From the NCBI GenBank assembly GCA_017938765.1, contig JAGBAX010000019.1:1-56954 (forward strand): a stretch of DNA of 56,954 bases, given 5' to 3'. Within the stretch, counting starts at the first letter, position 1; every line of letters begins with the position of its first letter. Positions 1 through 8,274 of this stretch are shown here, piece by piece. This stretch comes from Alistipes sp. Lineage in GTDB: Bacteria > Bacteroidota > Bacteroidia > Bacteroidales > Rikenellaceae. The position numbers and the translations under genes were made by a program. Below the pieces are notes generated by a model. The model was not told where the DNA came from. It did no database searches and saw only the letters and a list, made by a program, of their open reading frames with translations.

Positions 1-240
1 CAGCGGTCGCACACCGAAGGTGCAAAAGGCGAAGATTGAAAACGGGAGCTTGCTCACAGATTTTCAATTTCGCATTTTGAAGTGCTTGCACTGCGACTGA
101 TACTGCCGAGGCGGAGCAGTGAAGGGTCGCCAAAGGCGAGCCAACGGCTAATGGCTAACGCTGCGATTAAGCCGAGAGCAATCAAACTTGTTTGAATTGC
201 CGAGGCGGAGCAGGGTCGGGTTGCCGAAGGCAAGCTAACA
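1..240. repeat. Dispersed structured intergenic repeats, two units
   Basis: No gene is visible here. Two related units follow each other. Each contains an A/T-rich hairpin (arms around TTGAAAA...TTTTCAAT at about 35-76, and TCAAAC...GTTTGAA at about 183-196) followed by the shared block GCCGAGGCGGAGCAG (from about 107 and 199) and a short GCCGAAGGC-like hairpin. The piece ACGGCTAATGGCTAAC (about 143-158) belongs to a family scattered through other intergenic gaps of this window (29702, 38920, 41551, 49600, 55482, 55570). Related units lie at 29786-29910, 31852-31915 and 41551-41613. Confidence 0.6.
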
Positions 241-244
241 GCCC

Positions 245-372
245 ATTTTGTTGTCAGAGTGTGTCAGATACGGTGCATCGTGAAAAAAATCAGTGGCGGA
301 TAGTACTAAAAGGTACAGCCGCCACTGATTTTTAAGGGATGTGCCGTAGGTGGCACACTATCACGACAAAAT
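245..372 (-). repeat. Nested-hairpin element, copy A
   Basis: This is a 128-bp inverted-repeat element. Outer arms of about 34 nt (245-278 and 339-372) pair with several G-U-type transitions. Inside is a second hairpin, GTGGCGG...CCGCCAC, flanked by an A-run and a T-run so that it could terminate transcription in both directions. On the minus strand its tip reads CTGTAC-N6-GTACTATCC. The right arm touches the stop codon of the acyl-CoA ligase gene (372-2012). Copies of the same size and architecture lie at 41640-41767 and 55718-55847. Confidence 0.7.
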
Positions 373-2012
373 TACTCTTTCTTTTTGCCTCGTCCGTCGT
401 AAAGGAATCTACGGATTTTCTTTGACGGAGTCTTTACAAACTCATCTTCCTCCTCTACAACCTCGGTGATGCGAGAGTTGCGGTTGACCTTGGAGTTAAT
501 CCACTGCTTGATATCCTCCATAATCTCATCGCGGACCTTTGCCCACTCCTCTTTCTTCTCTTCCCAGTCCTCCATAAGCTCCTCATAGCGAGCCTTAATG
601 GCCTCCTTATCAAAGTTCACGAGTGCGACAAGGTGTCCCTCATGCTCAGTGACGAGCGACTCGCTGATAAAGACATGCTGATTTAGTACGCTCTCAATAT
701 CCTCTGGGTAGATGTTCTCACCACTTGGGCCAAGAATCATATTCTTCAGTCGGCCCTTGATATAGAGCCAACCATCCTTATCAAAGCAAGCGAGGTCGCC
801 AGTGCGGAACCAACCATCCTCCGTAAATACGGCGCGAGTAGCCTCATCATTCTTATAGTAGCCGACCATCTGGCTTGGGCTCTTAACGACAAGCTCGCCT
901 ACACCCTCCTCGTTTGGATTCTCAATTCTTCCCTGAACACCCTGAAGCAGTGGGCCTGTAGAGCCGAGGCGAAGCATACCATCCACAGCACCTGCGAGAA
1001 GTGGTGCTGTCTCGGTAAGGCCATAGCCGATATCGTAGATAAACTTTGCTTCAAGCAGGAACTGCTCTACATTGCCATCCAGTTTCGCGCCACCGATACC
1101 GAAGAAGCGGACACGACCACCGAAGGTCTTTGTGAGCTTCTTTCCAGCCATACGATGAAGCATGCGACGGATAAAACCTACGCCATAGAGTGTACGCATA
1201 AATGCATTTGAGGTAAACTTCTTTAGCACAGCACCTCGGTATATCTTCTCAATGATAAGTGGTACTGTAAGCATAATTGTTGGGCGTACCTCCTTGAGTG
1301 CTGGTAGCAGGATAGATACTGTAGGCGCCTTATCAAGGTATACAACATGGCTACCATGATAGAAGGCAAGGATAAGTCCGATAGTACACTCGTATGTATG
1401 CGCAAGTGGCAACACAGAGAGGAAAATATCGGTTTCGTAGACCATAAACAGCTTGTCAATCATATCCAACTGCGAGCAGAGGTTGTAGTGAGTAAGCATT
1501 ACACCCTTAGGCTGCGAAGTTGTACCAGAGGTGTAGATAATAGCAGCCAAATCCTCAGGCTTTGGAGTGCGCATCTCGCCCTTACCACCCTTGACATTCT
1601 GAGAGATAATTCCCAAATTCTTTGTGCGCACAACAAGGTTCAATTTGTCGGCAGTCTGCTTAGAGAGCTTTGAGAAAAGGCGGTCTGAAACAAAAAGTGC
1701 TTTAGTCTCTGAGTGCTCAACAATACGGTCAATATCCTCAGAGGTAAAATCTGGCATAATAGGAACAACAACGTATCCAGCTGAGGTAATAGCAAAGTAC
1801 GCTACACCCCAATTTGGGACGCTACTACTCAAAATTGCCACACGATCTCCCGGATGAATATCAGCATCTACCAACATCTCCTGAATCTGCTTCACACGTT
1901 CTCCAACCTCACTGTAGGTTACGCCGGCACCACGCCATAATGAAAAGGCCGTACGAGTCGAAAATTTCTTCAAACTACTCTGAAGAACCTCGTACAAAGT
2001 CGTTAAATTCAT
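372..2012 (-). CDS. Long-chain acyl-CoA synthetase (AMP-forming ligase)
   Basis: This 546-residue protein belongs to the ANL superfamily and is predicted to activate a fatty acid with ATP and load it on CoA, most likely at the cytoplasmic membrane. The AMP-binding P-loop motif YTSGTTSQPKG is at about 160-170. The adenylate motif GYGLTET is at 329-335, TGDL at 404-407 and the hinge GRLKNMI at 420-426. A lysine-rich C-terminus (TPSKKIRR) provides the expected catalytic lysine. Length is normal for FadD-like enzymes. The start ATG at 2012 gives a complete N-terminus. The gene diverges from queG over 134 bp and ends inside nested-hairpin copy A, which may terminate it. The exact acyl substrate cannot be told from sequence; o-succinylbenzoate or other ligases are less likely given the motif set and length. 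Confidence 0.85.
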   Translation of the reverse strand: MNLTTLYEVLQSSLKKFSTRTAFSLWRGAGVTYSEVGERVKQIQEMLVDADIHPGDRVAILSSSVPNWGVAYFAITSAGYVVVPIMPDFTSEDIDRIVEHSETKALFVSDRLFSKLSKQTADKLNLVVRTKNLGIISQNVKGGKGEMRTPKPEDLAAIIYTSGTTSQPKGVMLTHYNLCSQLDMIDKLFMVYETDIFLSVLPLAHTYECTIGLILAFYHGSHVVYLDKAPTVSILLPALKEVRPTIMLTVPLIIEKIYRGAVLKKFTSNAFMRTLYGVGFIRRMLHRMAGKKLTKTFGGRVRFFGIGGAKLDGNVEQFLLEAKFIYDIGYGLTETAPLLAGAVDGMLRLGSTGPLLQGVQGRIENPNEEGVGELVVKSPSQMVGYYKNDEATRAVFTEDGWFRTGDLACFDKDGWLYIKGRLKNMILGPSGENIYPEDIESVLNQHVFISESLVTEHEGHLVALVNFDKEAIKARYEELMEDWEEKKEEWAKVRDEIMEDIKQWINSKVNRNSRITEVVEEEDEFVKTPSKKIRRFLYDGRGKKKE

Positions 2013-2091
2013 CTCCTAAATATTTAATATTCATATACTTAAGGCAGCTATCTTATTGATTATCAATAAAAAGCAACCGTTCTCTTCTTTG

Positions 2092-2129
2092 CAAAAATAA
2101 GGTTTTTTCGTTAAAAAACACTATTTTTG
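2092..2129. promoter_or_regulatory. Possible divergent promoter -7 boxes
   Basis: The AT-rich gap between the divergent ligase and queG genes contains TATTTTTG on the plus strand (2122-2129) and the same octamer on the minus strand (2099-2092). Both match the Bacteroidetes -7 consensus TAnnTTTG. I do not see a TTTG at the ideal 19-21 bp distance for either, so these are weak calls. Confidence 0.3.
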
Positions 2130-2146
2130 CTAAAAATATTATACAA

Positions 2147-3058
2147 ATGTTAAACCTGTCGCACATAAAGAGTATTGCAGCCAAGGTCGGCTTTGACCTC
2201 TGTGGCGTTACTCGTTGTCAGAAATTTGACTCCGACATGACCTTTTTAGAGCATTGGCTCGCTGAAGGATACGGCGAGGGATTGGCTTATCTTGAGCGCA
2301 ACACGGACAAGCGAGCCAACGCCTCACTACTTGTTGAAGGTGCAAAGAGTATTGTCGTCTGCGCAGTTTCCTACAAGAATAGTTTCTCGTGTGGCTACCC
2401 CGCTTCAGCCCGTAACAAGATAGCCTCCTATGCTCTGACAACGGACTACCACATAACCATAAAGAGGATGTTGCAAAGTCTCTGCGCAGAGCTCAAAGAG
2501 AGCTGTCCGACACTTTCTGGCCGTTGTTTTACAGACTCAGCACCCATATTTGAGAAGCGCTATGCCGTAGAGGCAGGTCTTGGTTGGATAGGTCGTCAGT
2601 CGCTGCTCGTTACGCCACAGTTCGGTACATTTGTGCTTCTTGGCGTGGCTGTGCTTACAGAGGAGTGCGACAGCTATGACACACCATATATCGGCATTGG
2701 CTGCGGAGAGTGCCACCGTTGCATAGATGCGTGCCCAAACGGCGCCATTCACAACCACCATATAGATACGCGACAGTGTATCTCGCGCGCAACGGTTGAA
2801 AAGCAGAGCGACTGCACCACCCCACTGCACGGATGGATTTTCGGATGCGACGAGTGCCAGAGCTGCTGCCCTTATAACACCAAAACGCCACTTGCAACCA
2901 ACCCACTCTTTGCGCCGACAATAGACCCGCTCACCATTGACTGGCAAAAAATGAGCGAAGCAGAGTATACACTCCACTTCGCCACTTCACCCCTCATCCG
3001 CACAACACTGCAGCGGATAAAAGAGAATATCAAGCTAACAACATTTTCTGCTGATTAA
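2147..3058 (+). CDS. queG: Epoxyqueuosine reductase QueG
   Basis: This 303-residue protein matches QueG, the cobalamin- and iron-sulfur-dependent enzyme that reduces epoxyqueuosine to queuosine in tRNA. Two cysteine clusters of the dicluster ferredoxin domain are visible: CGECHRCIDACP at 186-197 and CDECQSCCPYN at about 244-254. The segment CFTDSAP around residue 130 carries the conserved aspartate of the active site. The protein lacks the C-terminal HEAT-like extension of some longer homologues, which is normal in Bacteroidetes. It is monocistronic and converges on the end of the polysaccharide operon with only 12 bp between the stop codons, so it marks the left boundary of the exchanged locus. 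Confidence 0.93.
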   Translation: MLNLSHIKSIAAKVGFDLCGVTRCQKFDSDMTFLEHWLAEGYGEGLAYLERNTDKRANASLLVEGAKSIVVCAVSYKNSFSCGYPASARNKIASYALTTDYHITIKRMLQSLCAELKESCPTLSGRCFTDSAPIFEKRYAVEAGLGWIGRQSLLVTPQFGTFVLLGVAVLTEECDSYDTPYIGIGCGECHRCIDACPNGAIHNHHIDTRQCISRATVEKQSDCTTPLHGWIFGCDECQSCCPYNTKTPLATNPLFAPTIDPLTIDWQKMSEAEYTLHFATSPLIRTTLQRIKENIKLTTFSAD

Positions 3059-3070
3059 TCTGTTTTCATT

Positions 3071-4171
3071 TCAGTCTATGTATTTTTTTAACAATATACC
3101 ATACAATGAACTCGTAATACATAGCAATACACTTGTTTGCATTACATGATGGTATTTCCATGCATGAGTAATAGAATATTTGACTATACCAATACGTTCC
3201 ATTAGACCAGATGATGCTGTTGAGTATAATGGTTTGAATCCATAAATCAAATCATCTATCACTTTATCCACAACCCAACTATTACATCTATTACCAAACA
3301 GATAATGAAAATCCGAGCCAAAAGCTTTATCCGCCACTGTTGTTAGAACATATGCAAATCTCTCCAGCTTTTGCATTGACAATACTACCTTTAGTTCATT
3401 CCAATTCACATTATTTACCGCCTTGTTTAGAATCATAAACCAATCACACAAATGTCGTAAAGTAAGTCCTTCTGTTAGAAAATGGACAGATGCATGTCGT
3501 AAAAACATTAGGATATTAAACTCATCACAAGGTAGCAAAATCTTAGAGTCTTCTGAAATATACCGTCTTCTACTCTTATCATTAAGATATCGACACATTT
3601 CTTGCTCATATATAACAGCCTTTTTCCCATCTCTCACTTTAGTGCAATATCTATGATTTTCTATCAAGAGACCTTTGTATCTAAAATGAGAATGTTTATA
3701 GTCTTCCTTTTGAAGATTTATCCCTTGTGACTGCAAAAATTTTTCAGCCCTAATATGCTCTCCAAACATATACGCATCACAATCTCCACATTCTCTTAAT
3801 AACGGGTTTGGATAATATGAAGCAAAAGATATACCTTTTAAAACTGTAAATTGAACATTTATATTATCCATTAATGATGCAAGGGACTTAATCGTTGCCT
3901 CTTGTCGACGAGATCTATTTATTATTGTCTCTGTACGCAATGCCCACTGCAATTTTAATTTTCGAGGTGGGTGTGCATCAGAAGGTAGTTTTGAAAGCAC
4001 CTCGTAAACAATCGCTAGAACTCCATGCTTAGCAGATAGTGCGTAGAATTGTTGCCACTCATGTTCCTTTAATACTTTATAGTTTGACACATCAACCTCA
4101 CCTTCCAACAGAGCACTACGCAATGTTACGAACAGTAAATTGGTATATAGTTCTTTTGATTTTTTATCCAT
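3071..4171 (-). CDS. Nucleotidyltransferase-like protein (NTP_transf_5 type)
   Basis: This is the last gene of the polysaccharide operon. It resembles the uncharacterised nucleotidyltransferase family (NTP_transf_5) often found at the ends of capsule and lantibiotic loci. The key signature is VLKGISFASYYPNPLLRECG followed by DCDAY, matching the family pattern KG..L...YP.P..R..GD.D, at about residues 116-140. I prefer the ATG at 4171 (protein beginning MDKKSKELYTN), which lies 38 bp after the preceding stop; an ATG at 4231 would add 20 residues and overlap the upstream gene. The biochemical role is unknown for the family: transfer of a nucleotidyl or sugar-phosphate group is only implied by fold. 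GC content is low, as in the rest of this end of the locus. Confidence 0.7.
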   Translation of the reverse strand: MDKKSKELYTNLLFVTLRSALLEGEVDVSNYKVLKEHEWQQFYALSAKHGVLAIVYEVLSKLPSDAHPPRKLKLQWALRTETIINRSRRQEATIKSLASLMDNINVQFTVLKGISFASYYPNPLLRECGDCDAYMFGEHIRAEKFLQSQGINLQKEDYKHSHFRYKGLLIENHRYCTKVRDGKKAVIYEQEMCRYLNDKSRRRYISEDSKILLPCDEFNILMFLRHASVHFLTEGLTLRHLCDWFMILNKAVNNVNWNELKVVLSMQKLERFAYVLTTVADKAFGSDFHYLFGNRCNSWVVDKVIDDLIYGFKPLYSTASSGLMERIGIVKYSITHAWKYHHVMQTSVLLCITSSLYGILLKKYID

Positions 4172-4209
4172 CTGGAAAATAAATAAGAAAGGCGTATCAT
4201 TTATCTGTA

Positions 4210-5049
4210 CTATAGTACAATCTTGGGGCATTTACCCCAATCTATCATACCAACAGCCGTCTCCAAATTCACAAACTCAAAATCATCCAAGTACTTAAGA
4301 TATTTACCATAAGCGCTCTTCAAACCAATTTTATTCTTTATGCGTCGACTAATTGATAGATGAGTCATATCTGGCTGGTCAGGATCAAAATCACTTGGAT
4401 GGAAATAGGTCATCGTATAATCCTGCGACGCGGTAAGTCTCTTAATTAGCCAGTAGGGAAATAATCTAAAATAACCACCTCCAGAGAAAACTATCTCTTT
4501 TCCCAAAACTGTTGCAGGGCTGATGGGAAATTCTTTGAATTGATAACCATTGTGTTCAAGTATACGAGGTTCTGAGGCCCCATAATTAGGCATACCCCCA
4601 TAATCACGCGTAGTTGGGAAAATAGAACAATCAATCTTAAAACCAAGTTCCCCCAATACATCAAAAGCATAGAGATTATCTTTTGTTATGGAAAACGCTG
4701 GTGCCCTAAATGCTATGATTTCTTTACCTATAGTATCCTCAATCAACGATTTTGCTTTGCACGTATCCTCAAACAACGCTTTTTTGTCAAAATTGGTAAG
4801 TAACTCATGCTGATATGTATGGCAACCAATCTGATGACCTGCATCAGCAATTTTGCGAATAGCTGCAGGATGATGCTCAGCGAGCCATCCAACAACGAAG
4901 AATGTACCTTTCAAATTCCTCTCCGCAAGTGACTCCAGTATTTTGTCCACACCTTCATAGATGCGACACTCCAATTTATTCCACTCCTTATTGCCAGATT
5001 CCACATCGTGACAATACCAATCTTCTATGTCAAATGTTAGAATATTCAT
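4210..5049 (-). CDS. Polysaccharide deacetylase family protein
   Basis: A 279-residue NodB-fold protein predicted to remove an acetyl group from an N-acetylated sugar. The N-terminal MNILTFDIEDWY provides the metal-binding aspartate pair (motif 1). GTFFVVGWLAEHHP follows at about 49-62, and IGCHTYQHELL supplies the H-x-x-x-H metal motif at about 73-83. RAPAFS around residue 114 is motif 3. A C-terminal YFHPSDFDPDQP matches the DUF3473-type tail seen in deacetylases of exopolysaccharide loci. It has no signal peptide, so it probably acts on a cytoplasmic or lipid-linked intermediate. Its start overlaps the end of the upstream acyltransferase by 4 nt (ATGA type), a sign of translational coupling. 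Confidence 0.85.
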   Translation of the reverse strand: MNILTFDIEDWYCHDVESGNKEWNKLECRIYEGVDKILESLAERNLKGTFFVVGWLAEHHPAAIRKIADAGHQIGCHTYQHELLTNFDKKALFEDTCKAKSLIEDTIGKEIIAFRAPAFSITKDNLYAFDVLGELGFKIDCSIFPTTRDYGGMPNYGASEPRILEHNGYQFKEFPISPATVLGKEIVFSGGGYFRLFPYWLIKRLTASQDYTMTYFHPSDFDPDQPDMTHLSISRRIKNKIGLKSAYGKYLKYLDDFEFVNLETAVGMIDWGKCPKIVL

Positions 5050-5996
5050 TTTACGCTTTTATCATAGATTTTTTGAATATAGTATGATAATATCATTGTT
5101 AGTGGGAAACCTACAATAAAGAGATATGCCAACGTTGTTATATCACTTTCGGGACTCCATATTTGTAAACATAACCAATATACAACTCGATGAAATAGAT
5201 ATGCGCACATACTTGCATAACTTACAAACACAATGGCATCCTTTATAAACGTTGTACGCATATTATGTAAACATGTACTAATTGACATTGATACTGATAT
5301 AATAGCTATGGCTCCTATGTAACCAGTTGCCATCATAAGTATACGATTGTTTGTATAGCACAAACAGACAAGCATTACAATCCATATGGCACTAAATACT
5401 ATTGCCGGCATATTGAATTTGCTTGCAACATGAAACATTTGCTTATAATGAACACCTATATACAAACCAATAAAATATATGAGTATGTAATAGAATGTAC
5501 GCAAATCAATAGTTCGTGTGACACAATGCAATCCCAACAAAAATAACAGAACTAAGCAAAAGCGGATAATCATTCGCATTTTACTAGTATGACATAAATA
5601 GGGTGTGATAAGATAGAACGATATTAACATTGCTATGTACCAAAGTGTTTTTTGCTGTGGAACACAGTAAGGAGAAATTCCCAACAAGCCCTTTATGGTA
5701 CAACTTATTCCATTAAAACCTATGAGAAGTAGCACTATACTACTAATGAGAAATAGAGGATAAAAACGAATGAGACGTTTTTTGTAGAATTTCACAACCA
5801 TTCCTTGACTTGTGAAGTCATTTTGGGCGGACAAAAAAGCGGACAAAAATGTAAACACACTAAGCATGCTCCATATTAGAGATATGCCAACAGACAACTG
5901 TGTGATATGTAATGCGGTATACTCAGATAAATGGAGTACTGCTATTATGTAGATCATGCTAAATGACCTTGCAATATCAAAACCTAGAATTCTCAT
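5046..5996 (-). CDS. Membrane acyltransferase (acyltransferase 3, OafA-like)
   Basis: A 316-residue, very hydrophobic protein with about ten membrane segments. It begins MRILGFDIARSFSMIYIIAVLH, the first helix of the acyltransferase-3 family, with the catalytic histidine in VLHLSEY at about 21-27. Such proteins O-acetylate or succinylate sugars of surface polysaccharides from the cytoplasmic side. It overlaps the deacetylase by 4 nt and follows the ATP-grasp gene by 8 nt. The base composition is strongly AT-biased compared with the housekeeping genes to the right. The acyl group and target sugar cannot be read from the sequence. Confidence 0.78.
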   Translation of the reverse strand: MRILGFDIARSFSMIYIIAVLHLSEYTALHITQLSVGISLIWSMLSVFTFLSAFLSAQNDFTSQGMVVKFYKKRLIRFYPLFLISSIVLLLIGFNGISCTIKGLLGISPYCVPQQKTLWYIAMLISFYLITPYLCHTSKMRMIIRFCLVLLFLLGLHCVTRTIDLRTFYYILIYFIGLYIGVHYKQMFHVASKFNMPAIVFSAIWIVMLVCLCYTNNRILMMATGYIGAIAIISVSMSISTCLHNMRTTFIKDAIVFVSYASMCAYLFHRVVYWLCLQIWSPESDITTLAYLFIVGFPLTMILSYYIQKIYDKSVK

Positions 5997-6004
5997 AACT
6001 ACTC

Positions 6005-7171
6005 TTATTTTTTCTTGGATTTTCTAAATTCTGGATTTATTATTTTCTTCAACCCACCTAAGAACCCGCCGATAAATGGGAGTGGGTCTTTTATACCTCC
6101 ATCAACATAATAGATATTCTTTCCAAAAAAGTTAAACCAACTTGGGTTGCTATGAAAACGATCTTTGCTGGAAAAGAACCAAATTATTTCTGTTGCAAGG
6201 TTCCTCATATAAAAGCCCTCTTTGTATTCATACGTTTTATATGGAATATTTTGGGCGTGACTCATCATTATTTCAGCCACATCAATACCTGCAATAAAAC
6301 TTGCTTTTATCGTACCTGGAACACGAGGATTAATCTCCATCAGTAGAATTTCACCTGTTCTTGGATCCTCAATACAATCAAAATCCGCAAAACCAACCCA
6401 ATCTATATAATCTAATATTTTTGCGTACCTAGTCACTAAGTCTGGACGGGAGATAATCTTATTACATGTGCTTGTGCCTCCATCTATAGGATAATATCTA
6501 CACTTCTCATAGCAACTCGACATGACGATCTTTCCATCACCATTTCGATAAATCTGGACTTTTAGTTGCTTTCCTGTTTGAGGAATGAATTCTTGAATCG
6601 TAGATTCTCCAAACTTATCCACTATTTGCTGATAAAATAAATCAAAATCGTGTTTAGAATTAATTATCTTGATTCCTTTGGCTCCTGCACTTAAATTTGG
6701 TTTTATTAAACAAGGATATCCCACATACTCAATAGCTTCCACATATCCCATCTTTGCTGGATTTGCCGTTTTAGGGTGAGGAATTCCTATATTGTAACAT
6801 ATATCCATCAACTTCTCTTTATCATGAGCTTGTATAAATATATCCCACTGTGGGATTTCTACACAACACCCACATTCTTCCAACTGTTCCTTGTATTTAC
6901 TTGCCAGTTCCGCTGTGTCGTTAAAAAGAGGAATTATCAGATCCTGAGGATGCTCTAAAATGTAGTCCCTAAGAAATGAAAAATACTCATCATAGTTATT
7001 GTGAACATGGGGGCAAATAACAGTCTTCTTTTTGTATCGAGAGAAGTACCCATGTGAGAGTTTGGACTCACAAAAAATGGTAATCTCAACCGCCTTATTA
7101 TTCAAGGACTCTAAAAAAGGAAGGACTTGTATTGTATGACCATCTAAAAGTAGTACTCTATATTTTCCCAT
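6005..7171 (-). CDS. ATP-grasp domain protein
   Basis: A 388-residue ATP-grasp enzyme of the carbamoyl-phosphate-synthase-like group, which forms C-N or C-S bonds through an acyl-phosphate. The nucleotide-binding region includes PCLIKPNLSAGAKGIKI (about 152-168) and QEFIPQTGKQ (about 193-202). The metal-binding end is GFADFDCIEDPRTG followed by LLMEINPRVPGT (about 258-286), where E and N coordinate magnesium. In a polysaccharide locus this suggests joining an amino acid or other amine to a carboxyl group, for example on a uronic acid made by the UDP-glucose dehydrogenase encoded upstream. That link is an inference. Alternatives include an aminosugar-acyl ligase. Confidence 0.78.
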   Translation of the reverse strand: MGKYRVLLLDGHTIQVLPFLESLNNKAVEITIFCESKLSHGYFSRYKKKTVICPHVHNNYDEYFSFLRDYILEHPQDLIIPLFNDTAELASKYKEQLEECGCCVEIPQWDIFIQAHDKEKLMDICYNIGIPHPKTANPAKMGYVEAIEYVGYPCLIKPNLSAGAKGIKIINSKHDFDLFYQQIVDKFGESTIQEFIPQTGKQLKVQIYRNGDGKIVMSSCYEKCRYYPIDGGTSTCNKIISRPDLVTRYAKILDYIDWVGFADFDCIEDPRTGEILLMEINPRVPGTIKASFIAGIDVAEIMMSHAQNIPYKTYEYKEGFYMRNLATEIIWFFSSKDRFHSNPSWFNFFGKNIYYVDGGIKDPLPFIGGFLGGLKKIINPEFRKSKKK

Positions 7172-7254
7172 AAATTAAACCATCTATAATTATTAATAAT
7201 CTCTCGCATCCTCCCGTATAGAATAGTAACTCAGTCTTAGGAATCTGTATATGA

Positions 7255-7450
7255 TTAGATCGAATATTTTTTATTCATGATCCTGCGTTCCTTATCAAAG
7301 ACCCATCCCCATTTATTAAAATAATAGATAGCATATTTGATATGAACTTTTAGTATCTTAAACTCTTATATGATTCTCTATTCTTCCTACGAGTAATTAA
7401 AACCTCAAGCTCGTAGGAGTTTATTAGCTGTGTTCAGTCTTTAGTTTCAT
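7255..7450 (-). pseudogene. Decayed small remnant of a lost gene
   Basis: The gap between the GT2 gene and the ATP-grasp gene begins with an ATG that overlaps the GT2 stop codon by one base (TGATG at 7448-7452), the layout of a coupled start. That frame closes after eight codons (MKLKTEHS). Other frames then carry protein-like text: a piece ending ESYKSLRY, and a piece reading ILKVHIKYAIYYFNK then WGWVFDKERRIM up to a stop at 7255. This looks like a gene reduced by deletion and frameshift. I could not assign the family. A 9-bp inverted repeat (TCCTACGAG / CTCGTAGGA) lies in it at about 7384-7415. Confidence 0.45.
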
Positions 7451-8271
7451 CATTGATAACTTTTATGATTCCACGCCCACTTTAAAATCCGATGGCGCAA
7501 GAAAGACGGAACAATGCGCACAAATGAATGTAAGATTGAATTATATATAACATCTTTCGTCGTATAGAACCCCAATTCCTTAAACCTCAAGAAATTTCGC
7601 ATTTCATTAAGCGCGTATTTAAACCCACCACGACGTTTTACCAAATCCATTGATGTTCTTAAATAGTATAAAACCTCTTGAATATTATAGAATTTACTAC
7701 CGGTTATAATCATTCTAACCCATAAATCATAATCTTCATACATCAAATTGTGCATATAATTACCAGCCCGTAATACAGAAGATTTACGATAAGCACAACC
7801 TGGGTGACAAATAGGGGAGCGCTTATGTGCTAACTTTACAATATCATCATGATGCTCGGGTCGAGTTTTTACAGCAACCACATTATTGATATCATTCTCA
7901 AAAAGAATTGACCAACAACTAACAACATCATAACCTTTATCCAAAGCTTCTAATTCTTTTGCGAATCGCTCAGATGGAATAATATCATCTGTATCCATTC
8001 TTAAAATATATTCATATGTACATGCTTCTATGCCTTTGGCTAAAGCACGTCCCAAGCCTAAATTTGTTTCGTTTACCACGAATTTAAAAATAGGATATCG
8101 AGTACTATATTCATCAAGGATAGCATCAAGTTCAGCGGTCAGCGGACCGTCTTTTACCAAAACAATCTCATTTGGAAGGATGGTTTGTTTGAACACAGAA
8201 TCTAACGCTTCGTGTAAATACTCGGGCTTCTCTTTATAATAGAGAGATATAAGTACAGAGAACTCTGCCAT
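7450..8271 (-). CDS. Glycosyltransferase family 2
   Basis: A 273-residue GT-A enzyme that adds a sugar from a nucleotide-sugar donor to the lipid-linked repeat unit. The N-terminal FSVLISLYYKEKPEYL and the SVFKQT..PNEIVLVKDG segment are typical of the amylovoran/rhamnosyl-type GT2 subgroup. The metal-binding DxD is in ILRMDTDDI at about 89-97. HPGCAYRKS around 155 and MYEDYDLWVRM at about 177-187 match the acceptor-side ED motif. There are no membrane helices. It starts 3 bp after the preceding gene. Because rfbABCD are in the same operon, a rhamnosyl donor is possible but not shown. Confidence 0.85.
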   Translation of the reverse strand: MAEFSVLISLYYKEKPEYLHEALDSVFKQTILPNEIVLVKDGPLTAELDAILDEYSTRYPIFKFVVNETNLGLGRALAKGIEACTYEYILRMDTDDIIPSERFAKELEALDKGYDVVSCWSILFENDINNVVAVKTRPEHHDDIVKLAHKRSPICHPGCAYRKSSVLRAGNYMHNLMYEDYDLWVRMIITGSKFYNIQEVLYYLRTSMDLVKRRGGFKYALNEMRNFLRFKELGFYTTKDVIYNSILHSFVRIVPSFLRHRILKWAWNHKSYQ

Positions 8272-8274
8272 AAT

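Noticed and set aside
1-120. CRISPR-like repeats at the left edge
   Set aside because: The repeated blocks are spaced irregularly, differ in length and are hairpin-forming intergenic repeats; no cas gene is present.
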